Positions 26,212-35,755 of a stretch of DNA of 64,000 bases are shown piece after piece. The notes under the pieces were generated by a model. That model ran no database searches. It was not told the origin of the DNA and saw only the letters and a program-made list of their open reading frames with translations. The position numbers and the translations under genes are program-made. Each line of letters starts with the position of its first letter. Position 1 is the stretch's first letter. The DNA is from Rhodospirillaceae bacterium (GTDB lineage: Bacteria; Pseudomonadota; Alphaproteobacteria; Rhodospirillales; Rhodospirillaceae), in the NCBI GenBank assembly GCA_947476925.1, contig CANJSF010000006.1, positions 1 through 64,000 of the forward strand, given 5' to 3'.

Positions 26212-29200
26212 TTGGTTTTGAGCCATTTTGAGCACCCTTCCCGCCGCCCTGTTGGGCGCGGCTGGGCCGCCCCCATTCATCGATCCATCTGGGCTGCGTT
26301 GGCTGCCAGCACCGCGTTGTGTGCGCCGCTGATTGCGCATGCTGGCCCGGTCACTGTTTCGACAGCAACCACCGCGCCTTTGCGAACGACTACGGGCGAT
26401 GGCCAAGGCGCCGGCAACATTACAGTTGAGGCGGCCGGTACGATTACTGCTTCGACCAGCGCACTGGTCACAGTCGACAGCAGCAACGATGCCACCATCA
26501 ACGGCACCTTGCGTAATGATGCGACGACCAATGCCACAGGTTTGCTGGTCAGCACGACGGCGGGCCAGACGATCACCGGCAATATCATCCAAGGCGGGCT
26601 GATCAATTTGCCTGGGCCGGATACGTCCATCACGACCGCCACCAACAATGCTGGCGTTCGCTTCTCAGGCGGCGGCACCTTCAAAGGCAATTTTACGGGT
26701 AACTCCGGCAGCCAAATCAGCATTGGCGGCCGCGAGTCCATCGGTATGTCCATCGACAGCGTGATCGATGGCGCTTTCGTTTCGGGTGCGGCGATTACCG
26801 CGCCTGGCGGCGGAGCCATCGGCATCCGCTCAACCCAAGCCGTCACCGGTAATTTCACCATCAGCGGCAACATCTCGACGGCCGGGCAAGATTCACTCGG
26901 AGCCTTAGTGGCTGGCTCAGTTGGCGGCACATTGACTTTGACGTCGGGCATATCGACCGGCGCGCAAGCGACCTTCGATTCCAATAGCCGCCGCGTTGAA
27001 GCTGTTACGGGCGGCCCGGCGTTGTGGATTGCGGGCAGCGTTGCGCAAGGCGTGCTGTTGGAGGGCAACCAATACACGAACGCTCAGGAATCGACGACAG
27101 CCGTGCCGTCGGGATTACCTACCGACTCAATCTTGGCAACCAGCGGTTCCAACTTAGGTGCCTTGCGCATCGGCCCGACGGCTCTGAGTGCGCCAGGGAA
27201 TTTGACCATTGGCGTGCGCGCCGATGGCGAAAGCTTGACGATGCGCGGGCGCGTTCAGTCGGCCACCACCACTCTGGGAAAAGCCACAATGGCCATGGCC
27301 ATTACGGGCACCAGCGCAACGCAAGCCACCGTCTTGCTCGGCGGAATTCGCAACCTTGGTGGCAATATCGACGCGGTCAGTGTTGATGCCACAGCGACCG
27401 GCCTCGAGATCGGCAGCTTTGCCACGGTGCCCTACTTTATCAATACGGGCTCCTTCAACATCGTGGCGAGTGACTCGACGGAAAACGTGCTTGGCTCGAC
27501 GGCGGGAACGCTGGGTGGTTCTGCCATTGGCATTAGCGTCGCCAGCAGCAGCGTGCTCAACTCGTTCATTAACACTGGCATATTCGTAGTGGACTCGCGC
27601 GGGCGCTCATTCAACGCCACCGGCTTGGTCGATAACTCAGGGACGCTGAGTTACTTCGAAAACACAGGTACGTTTCAAACGGCCATCAAGTCCTATTCGA
27701 CGGGTCGTACAATTGCCGCCGACCTCAGTCGCTCGACACGCAACATCGATTTCCGCAACAGCGGCGCGATGACGGGCGACGTCACCTTTGGCTCGGGCAA
27801 CGACACGTTTCTCTCGACCGCTGGCACCGTCATAGGCAACTACAGTTTTGGAGCGGGCGACGATAACGTCACCATCCGCAACACTACCTTTACCGGCGGC
27901 ATCGACTTAGGCGCGGGCAATCACAATGTCATCATCGACGGCGGTTCGAAGTTTAGCGGCGGCATTGCGCGTGGCGTTGGCACCACGACGCTAACGATCC
28001 AAAACTCAGCTGTCGCGGTCACAGCCGGACGACGCATTGATACGACCACCGGCAGCATCACCGGGACGTCGACGCTGGATATTTCGATCGACAATCAAAA
28101 CGCCAGCCGCCCACTGATTGAAGCCGCGGGACGTTTGGTGATCGATTCATCAGTCAAACTGACGACGCGCCTTTCGGGCCTGGTCACCAACAGCTCGACC
28201 GTCACAGTCATCAGTGCTGGTGACTTGCAATTGGGCATCCCTGTTGCCCAATTGGCCTCGGCGTCGGCGTCTTATATTTACGGCTTCCAGTACCGCGTCG
28301 CCCCCACCAATAAGAACCAAGTGTTACTCGACATCACGCGACGCACGGCGACGCAATTGGGCTTGGCGTCGAATATGGGCGCGGTCTACGAAACCTCGCT
28401 GACCGCCTTGGCAGCCGACAATGAGCTGTTCTCGGCCATTGCCCAGACCGGTACCAAAGCTGCGTTTGAAGGTGCGATTCAACAATTGATGCCCGATTCT
28501 AGCGATGCATCGCTGTACTCGGCGTTGCGGACTCAAAACCTGGCTTATGGGGTGATCCGAAATCGGCTGGCGGGCATTCCACGCACCGCAGGCCCAGGCG
28601 CTGGGACCGACTATTCGTCTTTCTGGGTGCAACAATTGGGCTCGGTGGGCAAGCGCGACCCCGATGCACAGCATACAGGTTACAAGACGTATTCGGTGGG
28701 GATCGCGACTGGCTTTGATACCCAATTCACGCCGGCCTTAAAGGGCGGCATGAGCATATCGCAAGTCTGGAGCTTGCCTGACGAAACAGGCACAGCAGAT
28801 CGGCCGACGCGTATTTCAGGAACGCAAGTTGACTTTTATGGCCGCCACCAAAGTGGTGCAGCTTATACGCAGGCTATTTTTGGCGGCGCCTACGACACCT
28901 ACCGTAGCGAACGACGCGTGGTGGTTGACGCCATCTCGCGCTCGCCCTTGGGCAATTGGAAGGGCTACCACATGGGTGGTGCGCTCGACACCGGCACCAT
29001 GATTCGACTGGATAACTTGCGCCTTACGCCTTACCTGCGAGGCTCGTACATCCGCATCCACGAAAACGGCTACGCTGAACGAAACGGCGGCAATGGCGTC
29101 AACCTTACGTACGACGCCCGCACCCAGGATTCGATGCGCGCCGGCGCCGGCCTTGTTGCACAACGCCGGTTCGTGATCTTCCAAGACGTCGGCATTGAGG

Positions 29201-29445
29201 CCGAACTTCGCGGCGATGTGGCGCGTGAACTATCGGCCGATCCTGCCAGTATTACCGCGCGCTTTACTGCCGGCGGGCCCAAGTTCACCAACCTCGGTCA
29301 AGTGCCCGATAAAAACGTCTTTGGTTTAGGCATGAGCCTGGGCGTGCGCGACATCTTTACGGCGTTCAGCGTCGACTATGACGCCGAGAAAAGCGGCGAC
29401 TTTTTGGGGCACACCATCTCGGCCACGTTCAGATTCCGGTTCTGA
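26212..29445 (+). CDS. Autotransporter (type V secretion) protein
   Basis: A surface protein of about 1077 residues. A signal-like segment (SIWAALAASTALCAPLIAHA) leads into a long passenger rich in Gly, Thr, Ser and Asn with repeated beta-strand periodicity, as in beta-helix passengers. The last 270 residues or so (from SSFWVQQLGSVG) form the outer-membrane barrel and end in the aromatic FRFRF. No ATG exists near the N-terminus. TTG 26212 has GGGAG seven bases upstream and is my choice; GTG 26143 or 26194 are alternatives. Passenger function (adhesion or other) is not visible. Confidence 0.82.
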   Translation: MVLSHFEHPSRRPVGRGWAAPIHRSIWAALAASTALCAPLIAHAGPVTVSTATTAPLRTTTGDGQGAGNITVEAAGTITASTSALVTVDSSNDATINGTLRNDATTNATGLLVSTTAGQTITGNIIQGGLINLPGPDTSITTATNNAGVRFSGGGTFKGNFTGNSGSQISIGGRESIGMSIDSVIDGAFVSGAAITAPGGGAIGIRSTQAVTGNFTISGNISTAGQDSLGALVAGSVGGTLTLTSGISTGAQATFDSNSRRVEAVTGGPALWIAGSVAQGVLLEGNQYTNAQESTTAVPSGLPTDSILATSGSNLGALRIGPTALSAPGNLTIGVRADGESLTMRGRVQSATTTLGKATMAMAITGTSATQATVLLGGIRNLGGNIDAVSVDATATGLEIGSFATVPYFINTGSFNIVASDSTENVLGSTAGTLGGSAIGISVASSSVLNSFINTGIFVVDSRGRSFNATGLVDNSGTLSYFENTGTFQTAIKSYSTGRTIAADLSRSTRNIDFRNSGAMTGDVTFGSGNDTFLSTAGTVIGNYSFGAGDDNVTIRNTTFTGGIDLGAGNHNVIIDGGSKFSGGIARGVGTTTLTIQNSAVAVTAGRRIDTTTGSITGTSTLDISIDNQNASRPLIEAAGRLVIDSSVKLTTRLSGLVTNSSTVTVISAGDLQLGIPVAQLASASASYIYGFQYRVAPTNKNQVLLDITRRTATQLGLASNMGAVYETSLTALAADNELFSAIAQTGTKAAFEGAIQQLMPDSSDASLYSALRTQNLAYGVIRNRLAGIPRTAGPGAGTDYSSFWVQQLGSVGKRDPDAQHTGYKTYSVGIATGFDTQFTPALKGGMSISQVWSLPDETGTADRPTRISGTQVDFYGRHQSGAAYTQAIFGGAYDTYRSERRVVVDAISRSPLGNWKGYHMGGALDTGTMIRLDNLRLTPYLRGSYIRIHENGYAERNGGNGVNLTYDARTQDSMRAGAGLVAQRRFVIFQDVGIEAELRGDVARELSADPASITARFTAGGPKFTNLGQVPDKNVFGLGMSLGVRDIFTAFSVDYDAEKSGDFLGHTISATFRFRF

Positions 29446-29446
29446 T

Positions 29447-29905
29447 TTAGCGGTCGTCCAAGTTACCGAGTTTTTGGTTCGAGACGGATGCCTCGATCTC
29501 GACGCGCCCCGCGTTCTCAAAACGCAGCGTGATTGGAATTTTTAGGTCGGGCTTGAGCACCTGGGTGAGGCCTTCCAGTTTCAATTGATACTCGCCAGGA
29601 TGCAGCTTGATAGACTTGTGGCCGCCAATCTTCAGGAACGGCACCACCTTCGTCTTCATGTCATAACCTTCCATCCCCATGTGCTGCAGGGTGACACGAT
29701 CGGCCCACGCCGAACTGGCCCCCAACAGTCGATCAGCTGTGTTGGTTAGATTGACGATTTCGAGATAAGCGGTGGTGCTTTTGGCCCCATCGACAGGTAA
29801 GCGCGCCCAGGCGTCGCGCGCTTCAATTTTGGCCACGGAGGACTGCGCCTGGGCCACAACCGGCGCCGCCAGCACCAACGCCAGAACCATAATCCAGGCT
29901 TTCAT
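29447..29905 (-). CDS. PCu(A)C-fold periplasmic protein with altered copper ligands
   Basis: A 152-residue secreted protein (signal peptide ends at VAQAQ) of the copper chaperone PCu(A)C family. The family binds Cu(I) through two His/Met pairs. Here the landmarks MEG, LHPGEY and LEGL align, but the ligand positions read Gln (with His one residue later), Thr, Gln and Lys in place of His, Met, His and Met. It may therefore have lost or changed metal binding. It converges on the autotransporter gene with one base between the stops. Confidence 0.8.
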   Translation of the reverse strand: MKAWIMVLALVLAAPVVAQAQSSVAKIEARDAWARLPVDGAKSTTAYLEIVNLTNTADRLLGASSAWADRVTLQHMGMEGYDMKTKVVPFLKIGGHKSIKLHPGEYQLKLEGLTQVLKPDLKIPITLRFENAGRVEIEASVSNQKLGNLDDR

Positions 29906-29979
29906 TGTTAAGCCCTTTCTTGAAGCCTTCGGGTTAGGCCATTATGGCCCCAGAGGATGACGATGAAAAGGAGCACGCC

Positions 29980-30552
29980 ATGAAGCCCGATACACCGCTG
30001 GCCCGCTTACCGCGCGCAAATTTGCCCACCCACATGCAACCGAGCTGGGATGGGATGATGAAAATGCATGGAGACACAACATTTATTGAGGTGTTTGGCC
30101 AAGCGCCGCACATCTACGACTGGTACCTCAACGACTTCTACAAAAAGGTGTTCTATGGCGGCCGCATCCCCCTTCAAGTAGTGGAGCTCGTGCGGCTGCG
30201 CTTGGCCAACATTCATGGCTGCGCGTTCTGTAACCGCTCTGACACTGTGGCGGCCCTCAAGGCAGGCATTAGCCAAGCTCAGATCGATGCCCTGCCCGAC
30301 TACGAGAACGGCCCCTTCAGTGCGCAGGAAAAAGCCGCGCTTGCACTAGCTGATGTCATGGTGCTGACAAACCCCAAGGGGCACATCACGCCGGCACTGT
30401 ATGCCCGCACCAAGCAGCACTTCACCGATGGCGAATTGGTCGAGTTAGGGGTGATTATGGCCGTGCTGTGCGGGATGGCCAAGATGATCTTCGCTTACGA
30501 CCTCGTGGAAAAAGAAGACACCTGCCCGTTCATCCCCGCAGCGGCGGAGTGA
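29980..30552 (+). CDS. Carboxymuconolactone decarboxylase/AhpD-like protein
   Basis: A 190-residue helical protein of the CMD/AhpD superfamily. The redox-type CxxC is in HGCAFCNRSD near residue 76-79; the His that usually follows at +4 in AhpD is Asp here. These proteins act as peroxidase partners or lactone decarboxylases; the exact reaction is open. ATG 29980 is chosen because AAGGAG lies seven bases upstream. Confidence 0.82.
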   Translation: MKPDTPLARLPRANLPTHMQPSWDGMMKMHGDTTFIEVFGQAPHIYDWYLNDFYKKVFYGGRIPLQVVELVRLRLANIHGCAFCNRSDTVAALKAGISQAQIDALPDYENGPFSAQEKAALALADVMVLTNPKGHITPALYARTKQHFTDGELVELGVIMAVLCGMAKMIFAYDLVEKEDTCPFIPAAAE

Positions 30553-30712
30553 TCGGAAGGGCCTGGGGTATTAAATACAAGCATGATGCCCAAGAACGAG
30601 AATCCATAAGCTAAACCCGTTCGTTTGATCGTCTCTAATACCGGATCGCCACCGCGAGATAGCCATTTGAATTATAAGTGAACGATCTACGACCTAGCAC
30701 TGCGAGGACCGC

Positions 30713-31786
30713 GTGAATATTTTGCAAGCAACGCAAGCATACGAAAAATGGTTGAGGTCACGCGTAAAAGTGGTCGATGCTGATCTCGCGGAAAAACACC
30801 ATAAGATGGAAGCGTCCTGCTTCAGCTTTATGCGCGCCACTTTTTATCGGTGGGTGCCAACTTGGGCAGAGACGTGCGCGGTGTTGGCCGGCGCACCAAA
30901 AGTGCTGGCGGTCGGCGACCTGCACGTCGAGAATTTCGGAACCTGGCGCGATGGCGAGGCCCGCCTGGTTTGGGGCATCAACGATTTTGATGAAGCTGCG
31001 CTAATGCCCTATACCATTGACTTGGTGCGCTTGGCGACCAGCGCGCTGCTAGCGCGCAAAGAACGTAAGCTGAGGTCGGCACCCGACAAAGCATGCGCGG
31101 CTATTTTGGAAGGGTATCAACAACAGATCGGCAACAGAGCTGAACCTTACGTGCTGGAGGAGCACCACTTGCCCTTGCGGGCTGCGGCGCTGTCGACGGA
31201 ACGAGACCCTGCAAAGTATTGGCAAAAGCCCGATGAGCTTCAAACCGTTACAACGCCACCTGCCGTTCGCAAATTGTTGATGGCTCAAATGCCGAAGGGC
31301 GTTCAAAACACCCGCATCGTGCATCGCACCGCGGGGGCTGGCAGTCTTGGGCGACCACGTTTTGTGGCCCTGGCAACCTTGAATGGGTCACGCGTTGCCC
31401 GCGAAGCCAAAGCCATGATCCCGTCAGCTTATGGCTGGGCCACCGGCCGCGTATCTGATGACCTGTATTGTGAAAAAATCACGCACAACGCCATTCGAAG
31501 CCACGATCCATACATGTCGTTGGCCGGCACCTGGCTGATTCGCAGGCTTGGCCCGCGCTGTTCAGCTATCGATCTGAACATGCTGCCTGCGAAAAGTGAT
31601 GAGCAGTATTTCTTGGAAGCGATGGGCTGCGAAACGGCAAACATCCACCTGGGAAGCGTTGGGGCTCGGCCGAAGATTCGCGCACACTTAGCACGATTGC
31701 CAAAGGGCTGGCTGCACCAAGCTGCAAAGGAGATGGCAGACGTGGTCATGAACGACTGGGCAGACTGGAAGAACGCATCACGCTGA
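30713..31786 (+). CDS. DUF2252 family protein
   Basis: A 357-residue protein of the DUF2252 family, which has a kinase-like (APH-type) fold. The signature GDLHVENFGTW and the metal-type WGINDFDEAALMPYTIDLVRL are visible near residues 68-105. Start is GTG 30713 with GAGG upstream. No target or substrate is known for this family, and neighbours give no hint. Confidence 0.8.
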   Translation: MNILQATQAYEKWLRSRVKVVDADLAEKHHKMEASCFSFMRATFYRWVPTWAETCAVLAGAPKVLAVGDLHVENFGTWRDGEARLVWGINDFDEAALMPYTIDLVRLATSALLARKERKLRSAPDKACAAILEGYQQQIGNRAEPYVLEEHHLPLRAAALSTERDPAKYWQKPDELQTVTTPPAVRKLLMAQMPKGVQNTRIVHRTAGAGSLGRPRFVALATLNGSRVAREAKAMIPSAYGWATGRVSDDLYCEKITHNAIRSHDPYMSLAGTWLIRRLGPRCSAIDLNMLPAKSDEQYFLEAMGCETANIHLGSVGARPKIRAHLARLPKGWLHQAAKEMADVVMNDWADWKNASR

Positions 31787-32097
31787 TTGAAATAAAGTCA
31801 GCCGTGACGTAAGCGGGCCGAGCATCTGCCCTCAGGCCGTCGCCTCACATTCTTCTCATCACCCGGCCAAAGTTCGAGTCGTGTGATAAATTATAGATAG
31901 CAGCATTTTCCTGTCGATATTGGCCGCGCCCGCGCCCCAAAGCCTGAGCAACCCTTCGCTTTTTCAAGCGTTTATCGGACACGCAGGGGGCTGCAGGCCG
32001 TTCAATGAAACATTAATCAATTCGCGCCTGAGTCTGTTAACTTCGCAACAAGCCGGGCTTGAGCCGGCTTATTTGGACGGATGGGACGTACAATCTA
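31787..32097. other. Intergenic region without a recognisable gene
   Basis: About 310 bases between the DUF2252 and DUF1800 genes. No frame here looks coding and no RNA gene or terminator is clear. It presumably holds the promoter of the DUF1800-DUF1501 pair. Confidence 0.5.
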
Positions 32098-33675
32098 ATG
32101 CTGGCGGCGGCTCCCACGATCGAGCGTATCGCGCTTAACCGCACCACGTTTGGCGCGCGCGATATCGATGTGGAATCGGTGCAACGCATTGGCTGGACGG
32201 CTTGGGTGAAAGACCAACTCAATCCGCCGGCGGGCGATGATCCAACGCTGGCCTCGTATTTGAGTGCTCAAAGGATGCACATCGAGTACCCCGCCTATGA
32301 CAACTCTCCTTACTACAGCTGGCCTGCTGTAAACGAAGATCGGCCATTGCAATATCTGGCCATGTCCGCCACCCAGATCTGGGTCAAGTCGCATAAGGTC
32401 TACCCGGCGAACGATCATCGCGAACTTGCGCGCGGCTTTGACGAATTGTCCGCCGCCTTGGTGATCCGCAACACGCATAGCCGCTATCAATTGCGCGAGG
32501 TGATGACCGACTTCTGGCTTAATCACTTCAGCATCAGCAAGGCCAAGGATTACCACTTACAGAATATGCTGATTGCATTTGACCGCGACGTAATTCGCCC
32601 CAACGTGTTTGGCAACTTCCGCAAGATGCTGGAAGCCGTCGCCACGTCGGCGGCGATGCTGAAGTACCTCGACAACGCCGACAGCCAAGCCGACCAACCC
32701 AACGAGAACTATGCGCGCGAGCTGATGGAACTCCACACTTTGGGGCGTGGCGTCTATTTGGGTAAGCTAACGGGCAACACCGACTTGAGCGCCAAGGGAT
32801 TTACCGACGATGACATCATTCAAGCCTCTCGCGCGTTCTCGGGTTGGACAATCGCCCAGAACCAATACAACCTTGAGAGTCACCGGGACACGGGCGAGTT
32901 CGTTTTCAACCCGGCACAACACAACGATACCGCAGGCCGGTGCCTTGGCTTCGATTTGGCAACTCTGAAAGGCCAAGGGCTCGCACAAGGCCGCAAGGTC
33001 CTCGATTTGGTCGCCCAACACCCAGCGACCGCAAATTTTGTGTGCACCAAGCTGTGCCGCCGCCTGTTCGGCGATGCGCCGCCAGCCGCCGTGATTGAGC
33101 GCGCAGTAACGGCATGGAAGATGTATGCGGACAGCCCTGTCCAACTGAAGCGAGTGATGTACGCCATTTTGATCGGCGGCCCCGAGATCGGCCAAGGCCC
33201 GTGCGAAAAGGTACGCCGCCCGCACGAGCGCATTGTGGCCTTGGCCCGTACCATCGACGGCCTTGTGCGGGCCGACCCGCTTTGGTCGTCACTGTTGCGA
33301 GGCGCCTCGGATGCGCCGTTCGGCTGGCTCACACCTGATGGGCGACCCGACACCAACGAATTCTGGCTAAGTGCGGCAATGAACATCGAGATCTGGAGTC
33401 AATTGCGCTACTTGGGTGGGAACTCGAATTACCTCTCGGCCGATATCGTTGCCCAAACGCCCGAGAACGCGCTGAAATCGCCCACTCTATTCGTCGAATA
33501 CTGGGTGGGGCGCATGGTGGGATACACCTTGAGTGCTGGGGCTATGGCGGCGCTTGTTAGTGCGACAGCAAAAATCATGGGCGATCTCGTCAACAACCCA
33601 AGCTATCGAAACAATTACTTCCTTGGTGATATTGTTGCGATGATCGCAAGCACCCCTGAATTCGTGAACAGGTAA
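32098..33675 (+). CDS. DUF1800 family protein
   Basis: A 525-residue protein of the DUF1800 family. Typical blocks are RIALNRTTFGARD near the start, VMTDFWLNHFSIS, NENYARELMELHTLG near residue 210, SRAFSGWT and FVCTKLCRRLFGD. It is followed seven bases later by a DUF1501 gene, the usual pairing for this family. The pair is exported and often linked to cell-surface or polymer processes, but no activity is established. ATG 32098 is used; the frame opens at TTG 32059. Confidence 0.88.
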   Translation: MLAAAPTIERIALNRTTFGARDIDVESVQRIGWTAWVKDQLNPPAGDDPTLASYLSAQRMHIEYPAYDNSPYYSWPAVNEDRPLQYLAMSATQIWVKSHKVYPANDHRELARGFDELSAALVIRNTHSRYQLREVMTDFWLNHFSISKAKDYHLQNMLIAFDRDVIRPNVFGNFRKMLEAVATSAAMLKYLDNADSQADQPNENYARELMELHTLGRGVYLGKLTGNTDLSAKGFTDDDIIQASRAFSGWTIAQNQYNLESHRDTGEFVFNPAQHNDTAGRCLGFDLATLKGQGLAQGRKVLDLVAQHPATANFVCTKLCRRLFGDAPPAAVIERAVTAWKMYADSPVQLKRVMYAILIGGPEIGQGPCEKVRRPHERIVALARTIDGLVRADPLWSSLLRGASDAPFGWLTPDGRPDTNEFWLSAAMNIEIWSQLRYLGGNSNYLSADIVAQTPENALKSPTLFVEYWVGRMVGYTLSAGAMAALVSATAKIMGDLVNNPSYRNNYFLGDIVAMIASTPEFVNR

Positions 33676-33682
33676 GCACGCG

Positions 33683-34900
33683 ATGACCCTGACACGACGC
33701 AACATCATGGCACTGGCCGCAGGCGCGGGGCTGGTTCCCTTCGCGCCGGGTGTGCGAATCGCGAAGGCCGCGACGCCCAGCGCGGGCAACAATATTCTTG
33801 TTTTCATTTATTTGCGCGGCGGCATGGACGGCTTGGCGATGGTCGCACCGGCCGAAGACGGCATCTATCGTGACAATCGGCGCAACAGTGCCGTGCGCAG
33901 CTCCGGAGTGAATGCAGGTTTGCCCGTGGGTACGCTCGACGGAACGCCATTTTTCCTGCATCCCGCCGCACGGCAACTGAAGCTGATGTATGACAATAAG
34001 TCGCTGGCCATTGTTCACGCGGCGGGCGTGCCCACTACCAGCCGAAGCCATTTCGAGTCCCAGGCGTTAGTCGACTTAGGCATGGCGAGTAACGAACCAA
34101 CGCCAGGGGCCGGATGGTTGACCCGTCATTTGCAAACGCGCCCGGGGGCCTTAGGCGATTTTTCCGCCACAACAGACTCAGCGACCGGAAGCTCCGCTTT
34201 GGTAGGAGCGGTCGGGCTCATCCCAACCGAGAGCCTTGAATACCTGCCCAACAGTATTGATGCGCAACGCGGCGCGCTGATTGCTGCGGTGAACGAGGGC
34301 AACTCCGCTTCGGCTCAAGCCGCGCGGCGAACTGTAAAATTACTCGACGTTATTCGCGACAAAACAGCAAAAGCGCCACCCGCGCCCACCGGCAATGGCA
34401 GCTACACCTTTGGCCCACTGTCACAATCGCTTAAGCCACTCGCACGCGTTTTGAAGCTCGATTTGGGCGTTGAAGTGGCTGTGGTTGATTATCCGGCCGT
34501 GTGGGACACGCACGAAAATATTTTGCAGTTCTTCACCAACGCGACCCGCGAATTTTCTGATTCGCTATTCGCCTTCACCGATGACTTGGGCGATTTGATG
34601 AGCCGCGTAACTATTGTTGCGATGACCGAGTTCGGTCGGCGCGTAGAGGAAAATTCTAACGGTGGTACCGACCACGGCGAGGCGTCGTGCATGTTGGCAC
34701 TGGGCGCGGGTGTGAATGGTGGCAAGATCTACGGCCAGTGGCCAGGCCTGGCCGACACAAAGCTATCAGGCGGGGATCTTAAGGTGACCACCGATTATCG
34801 GCAGGTGCTGTCCGAATTGCTGGTCAAACGTATGGGGCAGACAAGTCTCGACCAAATCTTCCCGACCATCAAATACACGCCGCTCGGGCTGGCGCGCTAA
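33683..34900 (+). CDS. DUF1501 family protein with Tat signal
   Basis: A 405-residue protein of the DUF1501 family, related to the alkaline phosphatase/sulfatase superfamily. It begins with a twin-arginine signal (TLTRRNIMALAAGAGLVP, cleavage near AKA). LVFIYLRGGMDGLAMVAP and MTEFGRRVEENSNGGTDHG are the hallmark segments, the latter holding likely metal ligands. Coupled to the upstream DUF1800 gene. Confidence 0.9.
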   Translation: MTLTRRNIMALAAGAGLVPFAPGVRIAKAATPSAGNNILVFIYLRGGMDGLAMVAPAEDGIYRDNRRNSAVRSSGVNAGLPVGTLDGTPFFLHPAARQLKLMYDNKSLAIVHAAGVPTTSRSHFESQALVDLGMASNEPTPGAGWLTRHLQTRPGALGDFSATTDSATGSSALVGAVGLIPTESLEYLPNSIDAQRGALIAAVNEGNSASAQAARRTVKLLDVIRDKTAKAPPAPTGNGSYTFGPLSQSLKPLARVLKLDLGVEVAVVDYPAVWDTHENILQFFTNATREFSDSLFAFTDDLGDLMSRVTIVAMTEFGRRVEENSNGGTDHGEASCMLALGAGVNGGKIYGQWPGLADTKLSGGDLKVTTDYRQVLSELLVKRMGQTSLDQIFPTIKYTPLGLAR

Positions 34901-34903
34901 TCT

Positions 34904-35083
34904 TTACGCGGATTTTGCCAACAACCCATCAATCAGTTTGTTGAATTTGCGTTTGACCTCTTGGAGGTGCGCACCCGCGGCATTCCCATGGTCGCATGGC
35001 TTGCCAGGGCCTGGCGGCAGTTTTGCAATCTGCGTGGGGTCGCGTTTGTGATCAACATGCGTTGCAAGCGCGATGTAATGGAC
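34904..35083 (-). pseudogene. Decayed C-terminal fragment resembling the nearby TlpA-like gene
   Basis: On the minus strand an open stretch without a start codon ends in EVKRKFNKLIDGLLAKSA, close to the end of the intact TlpA-like protein (EFKKEFNKLIDGLLAEGV). The DNA shares a 20-base identical block (34917-34936 with 35769-35788) plus 10 more after one mismatch. Further upstream the likeness fades (PPGPG against FPGPA), and a TAA closes the frame at 35084. It looks like the remnant of a duplicated gene on the same strand, about 0.85 kb away. Confidence 0.6.
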
Positions 35084-35242
35084 TTAGCCGACGGCAATCA
35101 ACGGAGCCAGCCCGCAAGCGAACATCATGAGAATAAAGGAGTGCTCTTTAGTACAGAAAGGTTTTCGCCCTTGTGTGATCTTGCATTTCCTAGATGTCGA
35201 TACTCACGGCATTAACAATACCAAACCGACGAGACCTGACAC

Positions 35243-35413
35243 ATGAACCCAATCCTGCTGATCATTGTACTGTTGCTGCTATTTGGCGGCGGCGGTGGAT
35301 ATTACGGATATAGCATGTACGGCGGCCCCGGCCTTGGCGGCGTTCTTGGCCTGATTCTGATGGTCACGCTTGTGGTCTGGCTTTTTGGCGGTTTGCGACG
35401 CAACACAAAGTGA
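35243..35413 (+). CDS. Small glycine-rich hydrophobic protein (56 residues)
   Basis: ATG 35243 opens a 56-residue frame: a hydrophobic N-terminal helix (MNPILLIIVLLLLFG), a Gly/Tyr-rich middle (GGGGGYYGYSMYGGPG) and a second hydrophobic helix ending in LRRNTK. This pattern recurs in very small membrane proteins of Alphaproteobacteria. The protein has no known function. Confidence 0.6.
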   Translation: MNPILLIIVLLLLFGGGGGYYGYSMYGGPGLGGVLGLILMVTLVVWLFGGLRRNTK

Positions 35414-35500
35414 CGCTAAGCACGTCTTTTAGGCTTTGAGTAGAGCGCTTTTTGCGAAGAGTTCTTGCTCTGAAGTCAAATGACCTTTCCGGAGAATGCG

Positions 35501-35695
35501 ATGCCTGATGACGCACCGCGACTTGATCGCGACCCGCCGCAGTTTGAACAAGCAATGAGGATCGTGCGCGAGCGGAAAACGACCGAACAGGTTCGCCAAG
35601 GCATCACGGGCCAAGGCGTGCGCTACGTTCTTGTGATCTCGCTATTGGGTAGCCTAATCGCCCTTGCCGTCGTTTATGCGTACTTCATCACATAG
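35501..35695 (+). CDS. Small C-tail-anchored membrane protein, unknown
   Basis: A 64-residue protein with a charged N-terminal half (DRDPPQFEQAMRIVRERK) and one C-terminal membrane helix (about residues 40-63). ATG 35501 has GGAG seven bases upstream; an earlier ATG at 35480 lacks a site. It resembles tail-anchored small proteins, but no family is recognised. Confidence 0.55.
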   Translation: MPDDAPRLDRDPPQFEQAMRIVRERKTTEQVRQGITGQGVRYVLVISLLGSLIALAVVYAYFIT

Positions 35696-35755
35696 AAAGT
35701 TTTAGAAGGCCGCTCATTTGGTACGACCGCCGATGCGTGAGCAGAACGCAGCCGT

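Noticed and set aside
31880-31895. TTATAGATAG resembling the alphaproteobacterial BioR box
   Set aside because: It is 20 kb from the biotin genes, lies before a DUF1800 gene and is not part of a clear operator pair; a chance match is likelier.
34961-35215. Open frame of 84 codons on the plus strand
   Set aside because: It overlaps the decayed TlpA-like remnant in antisense, has no ribosome site and an irregular composition.
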